From Rhododendron vialii (Eukaryota; Streptophyta; Magnoliopsida; Ericales; Ericaceae): DNA of 64,000 nucleotides. The stretch spans positions 2,304,001-2,368,000 of the forward strand of contig NC_080558.1 in the NCBI RefSeq assembly GCF_030253575.1, written 5' to 3'. A model generated the notes under the pieces. That model did no database searches. It was not told the DNA's origin and saw only the letters and a list, made by a program, of their open reading frames with translations. This document shows positions 29,601 to 39,507 of the stretch, piece after piece. Position numbers and translations under genes: made by a program. The first letter of the stretch is position 1. Every line of letters starts with the position of its first letter.

Positions 29601-32600
29601 CCAACTCACTGCTTTTTCTTTTCCACCTAAAATTTCAAAACATTTGATCTGCAGCATCCGTTTGTTACTGGGGATTATAAGGAAACACATCCTTCGTTGC
29701 GCGCCTCAGTCATGGTTAGTTTAACTGCAGAAAGCCTCCTTAGTTTGCATTATGCAGATTTATCTTGACTTTTTCCCTATTTCCCAATCTTATTAATCTG
29801 CAATTATCAGCCAAATTCTGGAAAACGGATGGCAACACCTGAGATCAAAATTAAGCCCTCGTAAGTAAATTATTTTGCATGCTTTCAAGTTTAGTATAGC
29901 ATGCTATTGTGATTCTCACTCTTGAGGATACTTTTATACTCTAGGATGGAACCTGGTATCACGCCATTGAAGGATGATCATATTAGTGTGAGGTGCTCAA
30001 CTCCTGAGAAGTTCTCTGGTAGAGGACCAATTTGGGGTTCAAGTTGTTGTGATGATGACATGTGTCAGATAGATGATAAGGATGATCTTGTGGTTGGAGC
30101 ATCTATGAAGTTTGATTCTGCTTTACTTTCGGATGATATCAACAAGGTAATGTATATCGTCTTTATGTCCTCCAAAAAGTTTGATATTGTCCTGCTTAGG
30201 AAATCTAACAACCAGTGCGTTATTGTTTTTTGTTTTGATAAGTGCGTGATTGGTTTTTGTTTACCTAGAGTTTTAATCCTATGGCTGAGCCTGACGATGA
30301 TTGGCCATGCAAGTTCGATGTAAGTCCAGAGCTGGAGAAAAGTAGAGTGAACTTATTTTCTGGCCACACAATTAACAAGGCTGTAGAAGTTTCTGGAGCA
30401 TCTTCTAATGGGGACATAGATTTTACGTTCCCAAGTGGTCCCTCAGTGGCTGAGGATGATGATGAAGTTACTGAGTCAAAAATTAGAGCATTCCTTCATG
30501 AAAAGGTATTATGACTTCCACATCGGTTTTCTTTTCCAAATTTTCCTTATGGTATCTGCTAGCTCGAAATCTTATTCTATTTCACTTTCTCTGTAAACTG
30601 CTTTAGGTCATAGATCTGAAGAAGCTGCAATCGCCCCTCTACGAGGAGTTCTACAATTCATTGAATGCACCTAGTTCACCAAGAACCATGGGGAATGAAA
30701 ACAAAGAAAACTCGACAAATAATTTGACCTTACCTCCTAAAAGTAGGTCACCTAAACAGTCGCCTAGCAAAAGACTTTCTGCAGCTGTTGATGCTGCCTA
30801 CACTTCAAGCTCTGGGACTAATTCCCAATGTGTATCAAATGTTGGGGTTCAAGGTGATCAAGCTCTTCCAGAAGGAGCAGAGCTGGTTAGTCCAAGGTTT
30901 GTGAGTCAATGTCTGATGCTTGCTTTAGTTATGTTTCCTTTGATGGACTGTTTTTCTTGTTTATGCAATCCGTAATTGATTTTTTTTTCCCCATTTTTGC
31001 TGGCAGTGCAAGCTTCTCTGAGATACAAAGAAAATGGGAAGAAGAGCTTTATGAAGAACTTGAGAGGAAACGAGGCAAGTTTTATTTTCCTGCTAATAGG
31101 ATATTGTGAATACGTTCTATGGTGTTTATTGGGGCCTTCTAGCTGTTAAGACCTGCAATAGTATGCTCAAGCCATCTTGTTGGATTCGAGGCAACACTCA
31201 GAGTCTCAGACATAGTTCTGTGCTGATTAAGTGACCTGCACTCGGCTGCAGGGAATTTGAGTTTTGGCTTGAAGAGTCAGTTTTAAACTTGAAAGCATGG
31301 TAAGAATGTGCAACATCTTAATACAAAGTGGTTTCAAACCTCTTTCGATTTGGTGGTGCAATGGTGAATGGTCTAAGATAACAGAGTGCTCCTGTTTTGC
31401 CAAATCAGCATCTGGAGTTCTGCAACTGAACTGCTACACACTTCTGAAATGCGGGTTTTATACTTTGCTTGACTTGATGTCTTAAGTTTTTGAACCCACA
31501 GGACTCTTCAATTTGCACAATCCTCGAGAGCCACCCTCAAAGCTCATAGGATTTCAAGTAGTTGGTTTTTATATCCGTGGATTGTGCTTTACCCAGTGTT
31601 TTCCAAGTTTTGGATTCCTATGCTAGCCCACACTTTTTCAAGTTGCTCTTTCTTATTCTCTAAGGTCACCTAATAGCTTAAGCTTTTCGGACAATTGATA
31701 ACTTAACAAGAGCATGGAAAGAATGTATATCAAGTTATGCAACACCCTCCCTCACATGTAACCCTGTCTTGCACAAGGAGATGCAAGCATCCATACATAC
31801 TGTGAAAGAATGCGAAGGGGAGAAACATAATGCAAACAGAGACTTGAACCCAAGATTTCCTGCAACTTGAGCTCTTATACCATGTTAAGTTATCAATTAT
31901 CGCAAAAGCTCAAGTTGTTAAGAAATGGGCCCAACAATGTATACAACAACTCTTTGTTCCTCTCTCAATGTCAATGGGCACTCCTCTTCTTCTCTTATTG
32001 GGGGTTGAATACGAGCCTCATATCTTCTAACTTCTTGCCTCATAAATCTTGGATCACATGAGCCCTGGTTTTGTATTACAGCAATAGCGTCATCCTGATT
32101 CTCCTACTGCATTTCATACAAAGGCTTACAATCCCCTTCTTCCCATTTTCATCAGCTGTCTTATTTCTTGAGAACACTAGGAGTAATCTGGAATCTTTGA
32201 GTAAGTGGTGAAAAAAAGTCATTTTCTTTTCTTTTCTTTTTCCAGACTTGGAGGAACTAATTGTTGCTAATATTTTGCTAGGTGTAGTGTTCTGATCTCG
32301 AGAGCATATCATCTGATTCACACCTTTTTGTTCTTCAGTTGACATTCAAGATATAAGCGTACATATACGACACCTTTTTTTCCTCTGTTTTGTGAGCTGG
32401 ATGTTTGCACCACTTTCACAAACTGAGAGCCTTGACATGAGTTTGCAATTTGTATTTGTTTATTGTTATACTAGGGGAGGCTTCTTGTATGATTGGCTTA
32501 GTTAAGGGCTAAACTATGATAACTACACAAGACTTCTCTGAAATATGACAATTCAAATTGCTTATTACAGAGATCATGCGTCAAGCAGGTGTGCCCAAGT

Positions 32601-32665
32601 CGTCATCTCCGAAAGACAGGATTGTACATCGACAGAAGTCTCGGTTTGCTTTTCTTGGCAAATGA
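25887..32665 (+). CDS. ANP1: MAPKKK of the ANP/NPK1 group
   Basis: A MEKK-type kinase acting at the top of the NPK1/ANP-MKK6-MPK4 module for phragmoplast expansion in cytokinesis, also linked to oxidative stress signalling. Seventeen exons join in phase to 668 aa (ANP family about 650-670): 25887-26207, 26855-26893, 27592-27657, 27775-27885, 28203-28283, 28415-28492, 28614-28696, 28987-29071, 29164-29264, 29466-29505, 29655-29714, 29811-29860, 29945-30146, 30269-30505, 30607-30896, 31007-31074, 32571-32665. It starts [14 protein letters not shown] as in ANPs. The kinase has the glycine loop [13 protein letters not shown] (from about residue 83), AVKQ (K106), HRDIK (202-206), DFGAS (222-226) and GTPYWMAPE, and all key residues are present. 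The C-terminal half has [37 protein letters not shown] and a coiled-coil-like [17 protein letters not shown]. The last intron uses GC-AG. ANP1 versus its closest paralogues is not resolved. Confidence 0.95.
26256..26382 (+). repeat. Duplicated intron/exon 2 segment (decoy acceptor) in ANP intron 1
   Basis: About 26256-26382 repeats 26759-26885: both carry a TTGAAATGCTTT block, a T-rich tract, TTTGATTGTGCAG, then GTTTCAATTGCATC and AATGCTTCAA. The second copy is the real exon 2 (26855-26893, ends in a proper donor). The first copy keeps the acceptor and about 27 exon bases but runs into TTTGTATGC with no donor, so it is a dead partial exon. Confidence 0.85.
26602..26654. repeat. (GA)n microsatellite in ANP intron 1
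   Basis: About 26 GA units lie between the decoy and the real exon 2. It creates spurious Ser-Leu and Arg-Glu open frames on both strands. Confidence 0.95.
31660..31960 (-). mobile_element. TRIM-like LTR remnant in the last ANP intron
   Basis: On the minus strand a 12-14 base match to the tRNA-Met primer site (TGGTATAAGAGCTC, 31882-31869) directly follows a TGTTAAG... LTR-like end at about 31883, and internal DNA runs leftwards to CCCTCCCTCACATG. Blocks at 31671-31704 and 31883-31916 are inverted copies of each other (TTGATAACTTAACA / TGTTAAGTTATCAA). The elements looks rearranged and broken. Boundaries are approximate. Confidence 0.55.
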
Positions 32666-33137
32666 GTGTATGTTTCTGAAGCCTCGCAAAATTCATGGCT
32701 GCCCAACTTGGAACAATTTTTACCCTATTCAAGAGCATGGCAGCAGGAACTCCACTTTTTAGGAGGAAAGGAAAATTCACTTGAAGGACCGGATCATCGA
32801 TAGAAAAAGGGAGCATGAGATTAGGATTGCATACCTATCATAAATATAGATCACCGAAACTGGTGCTGGTGACCTTGGGCAAATCATTTGGCAAGAATGG
32901 CATAAAGTAACTCGTAGTTCAGGGCTACCTAGCCAAAGTTTGCGCGGTTTCTTGGCAGTTAGATCGCCAATTGTATTATACGAGGAAACATCACGCAGAT
33001 AGTGTATCTTTGTATATGGCCTTGTGTTTTCCCTGTGGCCTGTATGCTATTTTTCTTTTTCTTCTTTCCCTTTGAGGTGTTTGTTACGGCGAGATGTGAA
33101 AGCTCCAGAGAGAAGTATATTCTGACTTATTTTCGAA

Positions 33138-34407
33138 GTGTGGAACATCTTGTTTTTAGGAAAATTCCTTAGTGTATGTGAAAGTGTTTTCGTTGTTGTG
33201 GAATAAGAAACCTTTATATATTGACGCCCTTTTAATTTATTCAGTGCTATTAGAGGAGGATTCATTTTTTCGGTGAGTTTTTATCACAATATTTGAAGAG
33301 ATTGTTTGAGGGAAAAGTAATTTGACTCATTCCGGTTCACATCATGAATTCCAACAGAAAAAAGAAGTGGAAAAGGAAATCTTTGTGACCTTTTTGGTCG
33401 GTGAGAGAGAGAGAGAACCGCAGTAAGATCAAAAGAGAGAGGGAGAGACGGAGAGAGACCTGAGTCGTTGCAGTTCCGGCGGCGGTGGGTGGTGAAGGAC
33501 GGCGGTGTGCAGTGGTTAGGGTTGAAAATCCGAGTGAAGGACCGCAGATGTTCATACCGAATGGAATTATGGAGCCAAAAAAATAAATAAATGGGTAAGG
33601 GCTCCGACTCTAGCCACATAATGCATGAGTGAGTGCGAGAGCACGAGTATGAAAACGTCTTTCAAAGTAGAAGTACTTTCTAAACAATTAAAATTCATGA
33701 GTGCGAGTTTTGAGAGCGCGAGGGCAGAGCGAGAATTGATAGTAGGAGCAAATGCCACTTCAAAAGATTATATGACTAACTCATAAAATTGTTGATTGAA
33801 GTCATTCTCTCCTTGAAACCCTAAATACAACCTAAAAAGCTCTTCTTCTCTCTTTCTAACTTGACCGTCGGAATGTCTATCCCGGACTCCCCATGATCCG
33901 GGTTTGAGCATTAATGCGGGTGCTAAGTGTGCATGTCTCGACCACGCTTAAGATACACCAACTTAGCCACCATTCAACTTAACCACAGTGCGGAACATCT
34001 TTTAAGGAAAATCCGCTACTATACTAGTATGTGAAAGTGTTGTGGAATAAGAAACCTTCATAGACTAATGCCTTTTAAATTATTCAGTGCTACTAGAGCA
34101 GTATGCATTTTACTGCTGGAGAGATGCTACGGGTTGTCATCCCAAATTAAGGAGGAGGTAAGGGTTTGTTTTGTGTCGCTCCGAGATGCTATGGGTTGTC
34201 ATCCCAAATTAAGGAGGAGGTAAGGGTTTGTTTTGTGTCGTTCCGAGAAACAAATGAATAATTTCGGGGAGTGTTTATCACAATGGTTGGAGAGACATAT
34301 AGTTTGTCGTTTGAGGGATAAGTAACTTGACTCATTCCAATTCACATTGTGAATTCCAAATGTAGAAGAAGCGGATAAGGAAATCCTTTTTCACCCTTTT
34401 TGTCTCC
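33138..34407 (+). repeat. Diverged direct duplication of the ANP 3' flank
   Basis: 33138-33400 and 33986-34407 share, in order, a GGAACATCTT block, TATGTGAAAGTGTT, GTTGTGGAATAAGAAACCTT, TTATTCAGTGCTA, TTTGAGGGA.AAGTAA, TTGACTCATTCC and a GAATTCCAA block. The copies are clearly diverged, and only the second contains the 62-bp tandem pair. Start and end cover both copies and the roughly 590 bp between them. Confidence 0.8.
34120..34243. repeat. 62-bp tandem duplication
   Basis: Two adjacent copies of a 62-bp unit (GAGATGCTACGGGTTGTCAT ... TTTGTGTCGCTCC) with two visible differences lie inside the second copy of the ANP 3'-flank duplication. Confidence 0.9.
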
Positions 34408-36189
34408 TCCACTTAGAGTTGATAAGCGAACCAAGTTATTCGAGTTTGAACTCGTATTTGTTCGTTTAAATCTCGCTCAAGATTGGTTTGTTACTTGTGG
34501 TAAACCAAACTTAGAACACTTTTTGAAACTCGTTAAGTTTTCAAACCAAGCTCAAACAAGTTATTACTTGGCTCGTTCGACTTATGATTGTATAAAAAAA
34601 TTCAAGTTACTCAAGATTGGATCATGTTCAGCTCAATTAATGCTCGTTTGAGATCTCGACTTGTCTCATAAATAATCTAAGCTCGAACATTTTCTTAAAC
34701 TCATTAAGTTTTCAAACCAAGTTTGGACAACTAACAACTTGACTTGCTTGGCTCGTTTATCACCCATACCTCGACTTGTATCTTCACAAAACTTTGTGTA
34801 TACACCATCCCTAGATAAAATTGTTGAAGCCTGAAAGAGTTTGGTAAAGGAATGCTTGATAATTGATACAACAAGTGGAGGAACAAAGGACTCTTTTAAA
34901 TAGTCAAATAGTCACCAACATCATGGAACTTGTCTAGCCAAAGGTTTTCCACCAAAAGATTATCAAAATCCCCCTGAAAAGAAATCCCATTTGTTTACTT
35001 TCCATAGAAATTGTTGGGATTTATCATCATAATAAAATGGGTTTGTTTTTTGGTAATTTATCAAAACCTTCATTGAGTAAAAATTTGTGTAAAAGTCATA
35101 ATTTTTTACTTTTAATTTTCTCCCGTCGAGTCGAATCAATAATTTAAAAAATTTTGAGCAAAACTAACAAATGCAAGACGAATCAATAATTTATAAAAAT
35201 TTGATATAAAACTAACAAATGCGAAAAAAATTTAATGAGGACAAAAAAAAAAAAAAACACAAAACAAAAAGGCAAGGGATTTTTGTTTGGGGAGCTAGCT
35301 TTATAAGTTTTCTGTTTAAACGGTGTGGCCCGACTTGTTGACGTGCGTTATTACAAATTTGTCACGATAGTAAATACCCAATAGTTGAGGTAAAGTAGAG
35401 GGTAAAATTGTCTTCACAGTTAGAAGGCTTTTATTTTAAGGATAATTTTAAAATCAGTTCAATACACTGATAATAGTAAGCGTGTGAATATATTTTAAAT
35501 GATATATAAAATATATAAAAACACATATTTTTTTTGTTTTCTATTATTTTTATCATCAACCGAATAGACTAACAATAGCTAGACTGTTTTTTTAATCTGC
35601 TTGATATACTCGACTTTAAGCTTAACAATGATAAAGTAAGCTGCAAAAGTACACTAACGGAACCTGTACTCAGGGTTCGTTTTGGTCTCTTTGGAAACGC
35701 GCTGACAAGAGCAAAAGGACAGATGGAGTTTTTAGTTCTCCATCCCAAATCACATCTCAGCCGTTCATTAGAAACACCTTCTCTCGTCTCGAAACCACCC
35801 GACCATTACAGCCGCACGCCTCTGCTACGAACCACAGAACCTCCTCTGGCAACCACAGCCATCGCCAAAGTAAGCCACCGCTGGGAACCATCTACTGCGG
35901 CAACCACAGCTATCGGAGTGTTGCGATCCCCTGGTTTGTGTATCTGAATTAGGAAGGTTTTTTTTTTTTTTTTTTCCCCTTTCTAAATTTATGAAGCATA
36001 TGCATGCATACATACATGCAGTTAGTGGTCTACTTTTTGTTGATCTTTGTGTGTTTCCTATCCGGAAGATTATTTTTACGATTTATAGATATTGATTAAG
36101 GTGATTTTTTGCTTGAGTAATCAGAAGAGTGCGAAATATTTTTTCAAGATTTATAGATATTGATTTAGCTCTTTTAAAATTTGGATTTT

Positions 36190-36410
36190 TTTATTTGCTC
36201 CAAAGGTGGGATATTTTTGGTTTCTCTTCGCAAGGAGCAGGGCAAAGGCGACGTCTTTTTGGTTCTTCAAGAGGACAGGTACGCATATCAGAGCAGGAGG
36301 CGTGGATTTATTTATTTGTGCTAGCCAAAGTTGGGATCTTTTTGGTTCCTCTTCACAAGGAGTAGGGCAAAGGCAAATGTCTTTTGGTTCTTCAAGGGGT
36401 ATTCTGATTC
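36190..36410 (+). repeat. Tandem upstream module of the F-box array
   Basis: The unit TGGGAT.TTTTTGGTT, CTTC.CAAGGAG.AGGGCAAAGG and TTTTGGTTCTTCAAG occurs at about 36205-36275 and 36330-36400, with a diverged third copy at about 38205-38285 (GGCATCTTTTTAGTTCCCCC, AAGGAGTAGGGTGCAGG). A linked block (TTTCGGATTGCATTCACAAT) recurs at about 36800, 38545 and 39482. These mark repeated promoter/first-exon units of the F-box locus. Confidence 0.75.
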
Positions 36411-36955
36411 TGATTCCAAATCAAACCAGACTTCTCCTTGGTTTTGTAAGTTTTTTGTTTCAACCTAATCGATTTTGACTCTTAGTATGCTTCTCAGGCG
36501 CAAATATCAGAGCAAGAGGCGTGGCTTGAGTTATTTGTATCATACTTTTTCTGTATAATTTATGGCTCAGCCAATAAATTCAATGTCTTCTCAATGAAAG
36601 GTGTAATTTGTTACCCTCATATTTCAGTTTTGATGTTTCAACCAAAGCTGCATCTGATTTTGGATGGCTCGTTTTTTTAAAATGCATGGATTTGTCAGTA
36701 AATACCACAACTGTATCCCAATGAAACCTGCTGATTCTTATTTTCATCACTGTTGCATGCAGCGGGTTCGTTGTATTCCTAAACTCTATTTATCCTTGTT
36801 TCGGATTGCATTCACAATAAAAGTTAACTGCTTTCAACGGGGGTACACTGCAACTTGCCTAACTGTATCTTCAAGTACAAAAGAAGGTAAATTCCAACTA
36901 TTTCACAGTTTCTAATAGAAAATGTTTGACATAATTCCTATGCAGTTGATATTGC

Positions 36956-37426
36956 TGTAACGACTCGTACCAGTTGACCTGCTAACCTTTAGCCTAACTA
37001 CGTGACTCAAAAGGTTATCTTCGAGGTACACAGTAGCTACTCACGAATCCTTATATATCAATTCATTTCAATCTTACCCACCAATGTGGGACTACTAAAT
37101 GTGGTAGTACAATCTCCCCACCTTATGATATGTCCTCGTTGCATTGGCCCAACAACCTTCCCCTGGTGGTCATGGTGTGACACTTCGCTCTGTACAACTA
37201 ATCATCATGCTCGTACCAAATATTAGAGGTGGCCCCTACCATGTAGACCACGGTTGTGCTCTAATACCAATTGTATGATCCGCGCCAGCTAATCTGCTAA
37301 CTCTTAGCCTAACCACGTAGCTCAAAAGGTTAACCTCAAGTTATACAATAGTTGCTCACAAATTCTTATATATAAATTCCTTTCAATCTTACCCACTGAT
37401 GTGGGACTACTAAATGGGGCATTACA
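36956..37426 (-). mobile_element. TRIM (miniature LTR retrotransposon), older
   Basis: A 471-bp element has LTRs at 36956-37111 and 37272-37426 (about 155 bp), flanked by the perfect 5-bp target duplication ATTGC (36951-36955 and 37427-37431). On the minus strand a tRNA-Met-type primer site (TGGTATTAGAGC, about 37269-37258) follows the 5' LTR. The internal part is about 160 bp and non-coding. LTR divergence is plainly greater than in the TRIM at 21942-22310, so it is older. Structurally it looks whole. It lies inside the F-box array. Confidence 0.92.
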
Positions 37427-37569
37427 ATTGCAGATTTAACTATCGAGTTACTTGCTTGAATGATGAGTTTGAAGTTTACTGTGCATCTTACATTTTTAGT
37501 TTGAGATTTTAGAGCAAATTAATGTAGAATTTTATTAAGTATTCCATCTCCTTCAACATTTTTTTCGTG

Positions 37570-37765
37570 ACAAGGGTGACCATAATTTGAAGGATTGGAT
37601 TAGTACGTTGCCTAAGGAAATTCTCATACTATCATCCTTGAGTCTTAACGAAGCAGCTGTTATTTGTGTTCTTTCTAGGTGATGGAGACAATGTCACATA
37701 GGAGTCACGAAGCAGCTGTATTGTGTCCTTTCTAGGTGATGGAGACAATGTCACATAGTACTCCT
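37570..37765 (+). pseudogene. F-box gene fragment (array copy 1)
   Basis: The stretch after GACAAGGGTGACCATAATTT encodes a remnant like the intact gene's N-terminus (WISTLPKEIL..LSSLSLNEAAV), then stops after CVLSR, where it is interrupted. A short segment with GATGGAGACAATGTCACATA is duplicated at about 37681 and 37737. This is a decayed first copy of the F-box locus. No LRR or FBD part follows. Confidence 0.7.
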
Positions 37766-38785
37766 ATGTGATTGAAAAATTAGCCAACACAATCCCATTC
37801 TTTCCCCAGGCAACTCTCAAAAGTAAGGCGGAAGAAACTGCTATACAATTCATTCTTTCTTTTTTGGGCCACCTGCTGCAAATTTTAAAAGTAATGATTA
37901 TATATATTATTTAAAAGGGCGAACACATTAATGGCCTATTGTAATGCTGGATGAAGTTCCAAGTCCTTTCGGGGCTTTGCTTGGCTCAACAATGCCTGGT
38001 ATGTACTCCTAGGGATCCCTTAGATTTGAAATATGACGTAAAATGGATCTTGTCATACATACGTACGTACATACATAGTGTTTTTAAAGTCTAATTGATT
38101 TTAACTCATAATACGCTTCTCAGGCACGCAGATCAGGGCAGGAGGTGTGCATTTGTTTTTTGTATCATAATTGTACCATAAAATTTGTAGTGCAGAACCA
38201 ATTGGGCTAAGTTGGCATCTTTTTAGTTCCCCCATACAAGGAGTAGGGTGCAGGTGACAGTTTTCTTGTTCTTCTTCACAAGGGTATTCTGTTTCCATTT
38301 ACTAATCAAAAGATCTCTCTCTCTCTCTCTCTCTCTGTTTGTATGTATGAATGCACGTAATGATGTATGTGATGTTTGCATGTTTCTTTGTCTGTCTTTG
38401 ACAGTGTGTTTAAGGTTTAATCTTGTTATAGTGAAAATTCTTTTTGAATTCCAAACTAAATGGGGTATAATGTACAGATGTTTATTTCCATCGTATTGCA
38501 AGCAGATGGATTCATTGTACTCATAGAATATTTTTTTGTTGTTTCAGATTGCATTCGCAATAGAACTGCTTTCAATGGGGAAGAAGGTGCGACTTGCCTC
38601 TCTTCAAGTGGGAAAGAAGGTAAGTTTACTGTGCATCTTCCAAACCAACTATAGGGAGACCTTTGTGCATTGGGTTGCCTTTTATTGTTGAAGCAGTGAC
38701 TTCTCTTTTGAAGTTCTCTTACTTTTTACATTATTAATTATGATTTTACTAAGTAGTCCATCACTGTCAACATTTTTTGTGTAAA

Positions 38786-39487
38786 GAATGACCGTAATTC
38801 GGACTTGGAAGCAGCAGTTACCAGCGTTGTTTCCAGGAGATGGAGACACCTCTTGACATTTGTCACCCACCAAGACTTTAATGCTGCAGAAATGATAGTA
38901 AAGTTTGGAAGGAACAGGAATCATGCTTTTTGTGAAATGGAAAGACAAAAATATGTCCATTGCGAGAATCAAGTTTTCATATTCCTTATAGATGCAACTG
39001 TTGAAGAATGGAGGGTATGGTTTGATTTAGCCAATCATTACAAAGGCAATATTGACAAGTGGCTTAAGTTTGCATTGCCAAGGAGAGTTCAAGGGCTTTT
39101 GTTGGACTTGTCAATGAATGGTCATCACATGCGCCTTTTTGTGAAATCTTGTACTATTCCGTATGAGATGTTGGGTTTGATTGAAGGGACAACTTTGAAC
39201 AACTTGTCTTCAAGGTTTTGCATTATTCACTTTTGCTTCAAATATGTAATGCATTATTCACTTCTGCTTCAAATATGTAATGCATTATTCACTTCTGCTT
39301 CAAATATGTAATGCATTATTCACTTCTGCTTCAAATATGTAAATGTGAACGGAGAAATTCTCTAGTGCTTTTTATCCAGCTGCCCACTTCTTGAAATATT
39401 GTGTCCACAGGTCTGGAGAACTGGTACATGTGAAAGTTGTTGAGCCTTCTCTTGCAGTGAAACACTTGGAGATAGGCCATTTTCACA
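38786..39487 (+). pseudogene. F-box/FBD gene copy lacking the F-box core (array copy 2)
   Basis: The open frame from 38805 matches the intact gene from EAAVTS.. onward: RRWRHLLTFV, NAAEMIVKFGRN, WLKFALPRRVQGLLLDLS, SCTIPYEMLG. Compared with the intact copy, the 60-70 bases coding ISLLPDELLIFILSLL are missing, so the F-box (SKP1-binding part) is gone. After about 39220 four copies of a 31-bp unit replace coding sequence. Homology then resumes (GGAGAAATTC to GGAGATAGGC) and ends at about 39487, where it joins the first exon of the next gene. Not expected to make an SCF subunit. Confidence 0.8.
39222..39345. repeat. 31-bp minisatellite, four copies
   Basis: The unit TTCACTT(T/C)TGCTTCAAATATGTAATGCATTA is repeated about four times head to tail inside F-box copy 2. 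Copies are nearly identical, so expansion was recent. Confidence 0.9.
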
Positions 39488-39507
39488 ATAAAAGTTCATT
39501 GCTTTCA

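Larger units (their letters stand above)
32666..36120. other. Intergenic downstream of ANP, duplicated blocks
   Basis: It holds the ANP 3' UTR, then a duplicated block (33138-33400 versus 33986-34407), a 62-bp tandem pair (34120-34243), a region with many short self-similar motifs around TTAAGTTTTCAAACCAAG (34400-34790) and AT-rich DNA to 35640. A short open frame at 35723-35947, upstream of the F-box array, could be 5' UTR or an unrelated exon. I could not assign it. Confidence 0.45.

Noticed and set aside
31075-31110. Alternative ANP end reading into the last intron
   Set aside because: The reading ...[11 protein letters not shown] stops at once and lacks the conserved tail. The exon at 32571 restores the family C-terminus in phase.
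33284-33619. Minus-strand frame with Ser/Leu- and Pro-rich stretches
   Set aside because: It overlaps a GA-rich, duplicated 3'-flank region and shows no domain or conserved motif.
39222-39345. Four 31-bp repeats as a CRISPR-like array
   Set aside because: The copies are directly adjacent with no spacers and lie in a plant pseudogene. It is a minisatellite.
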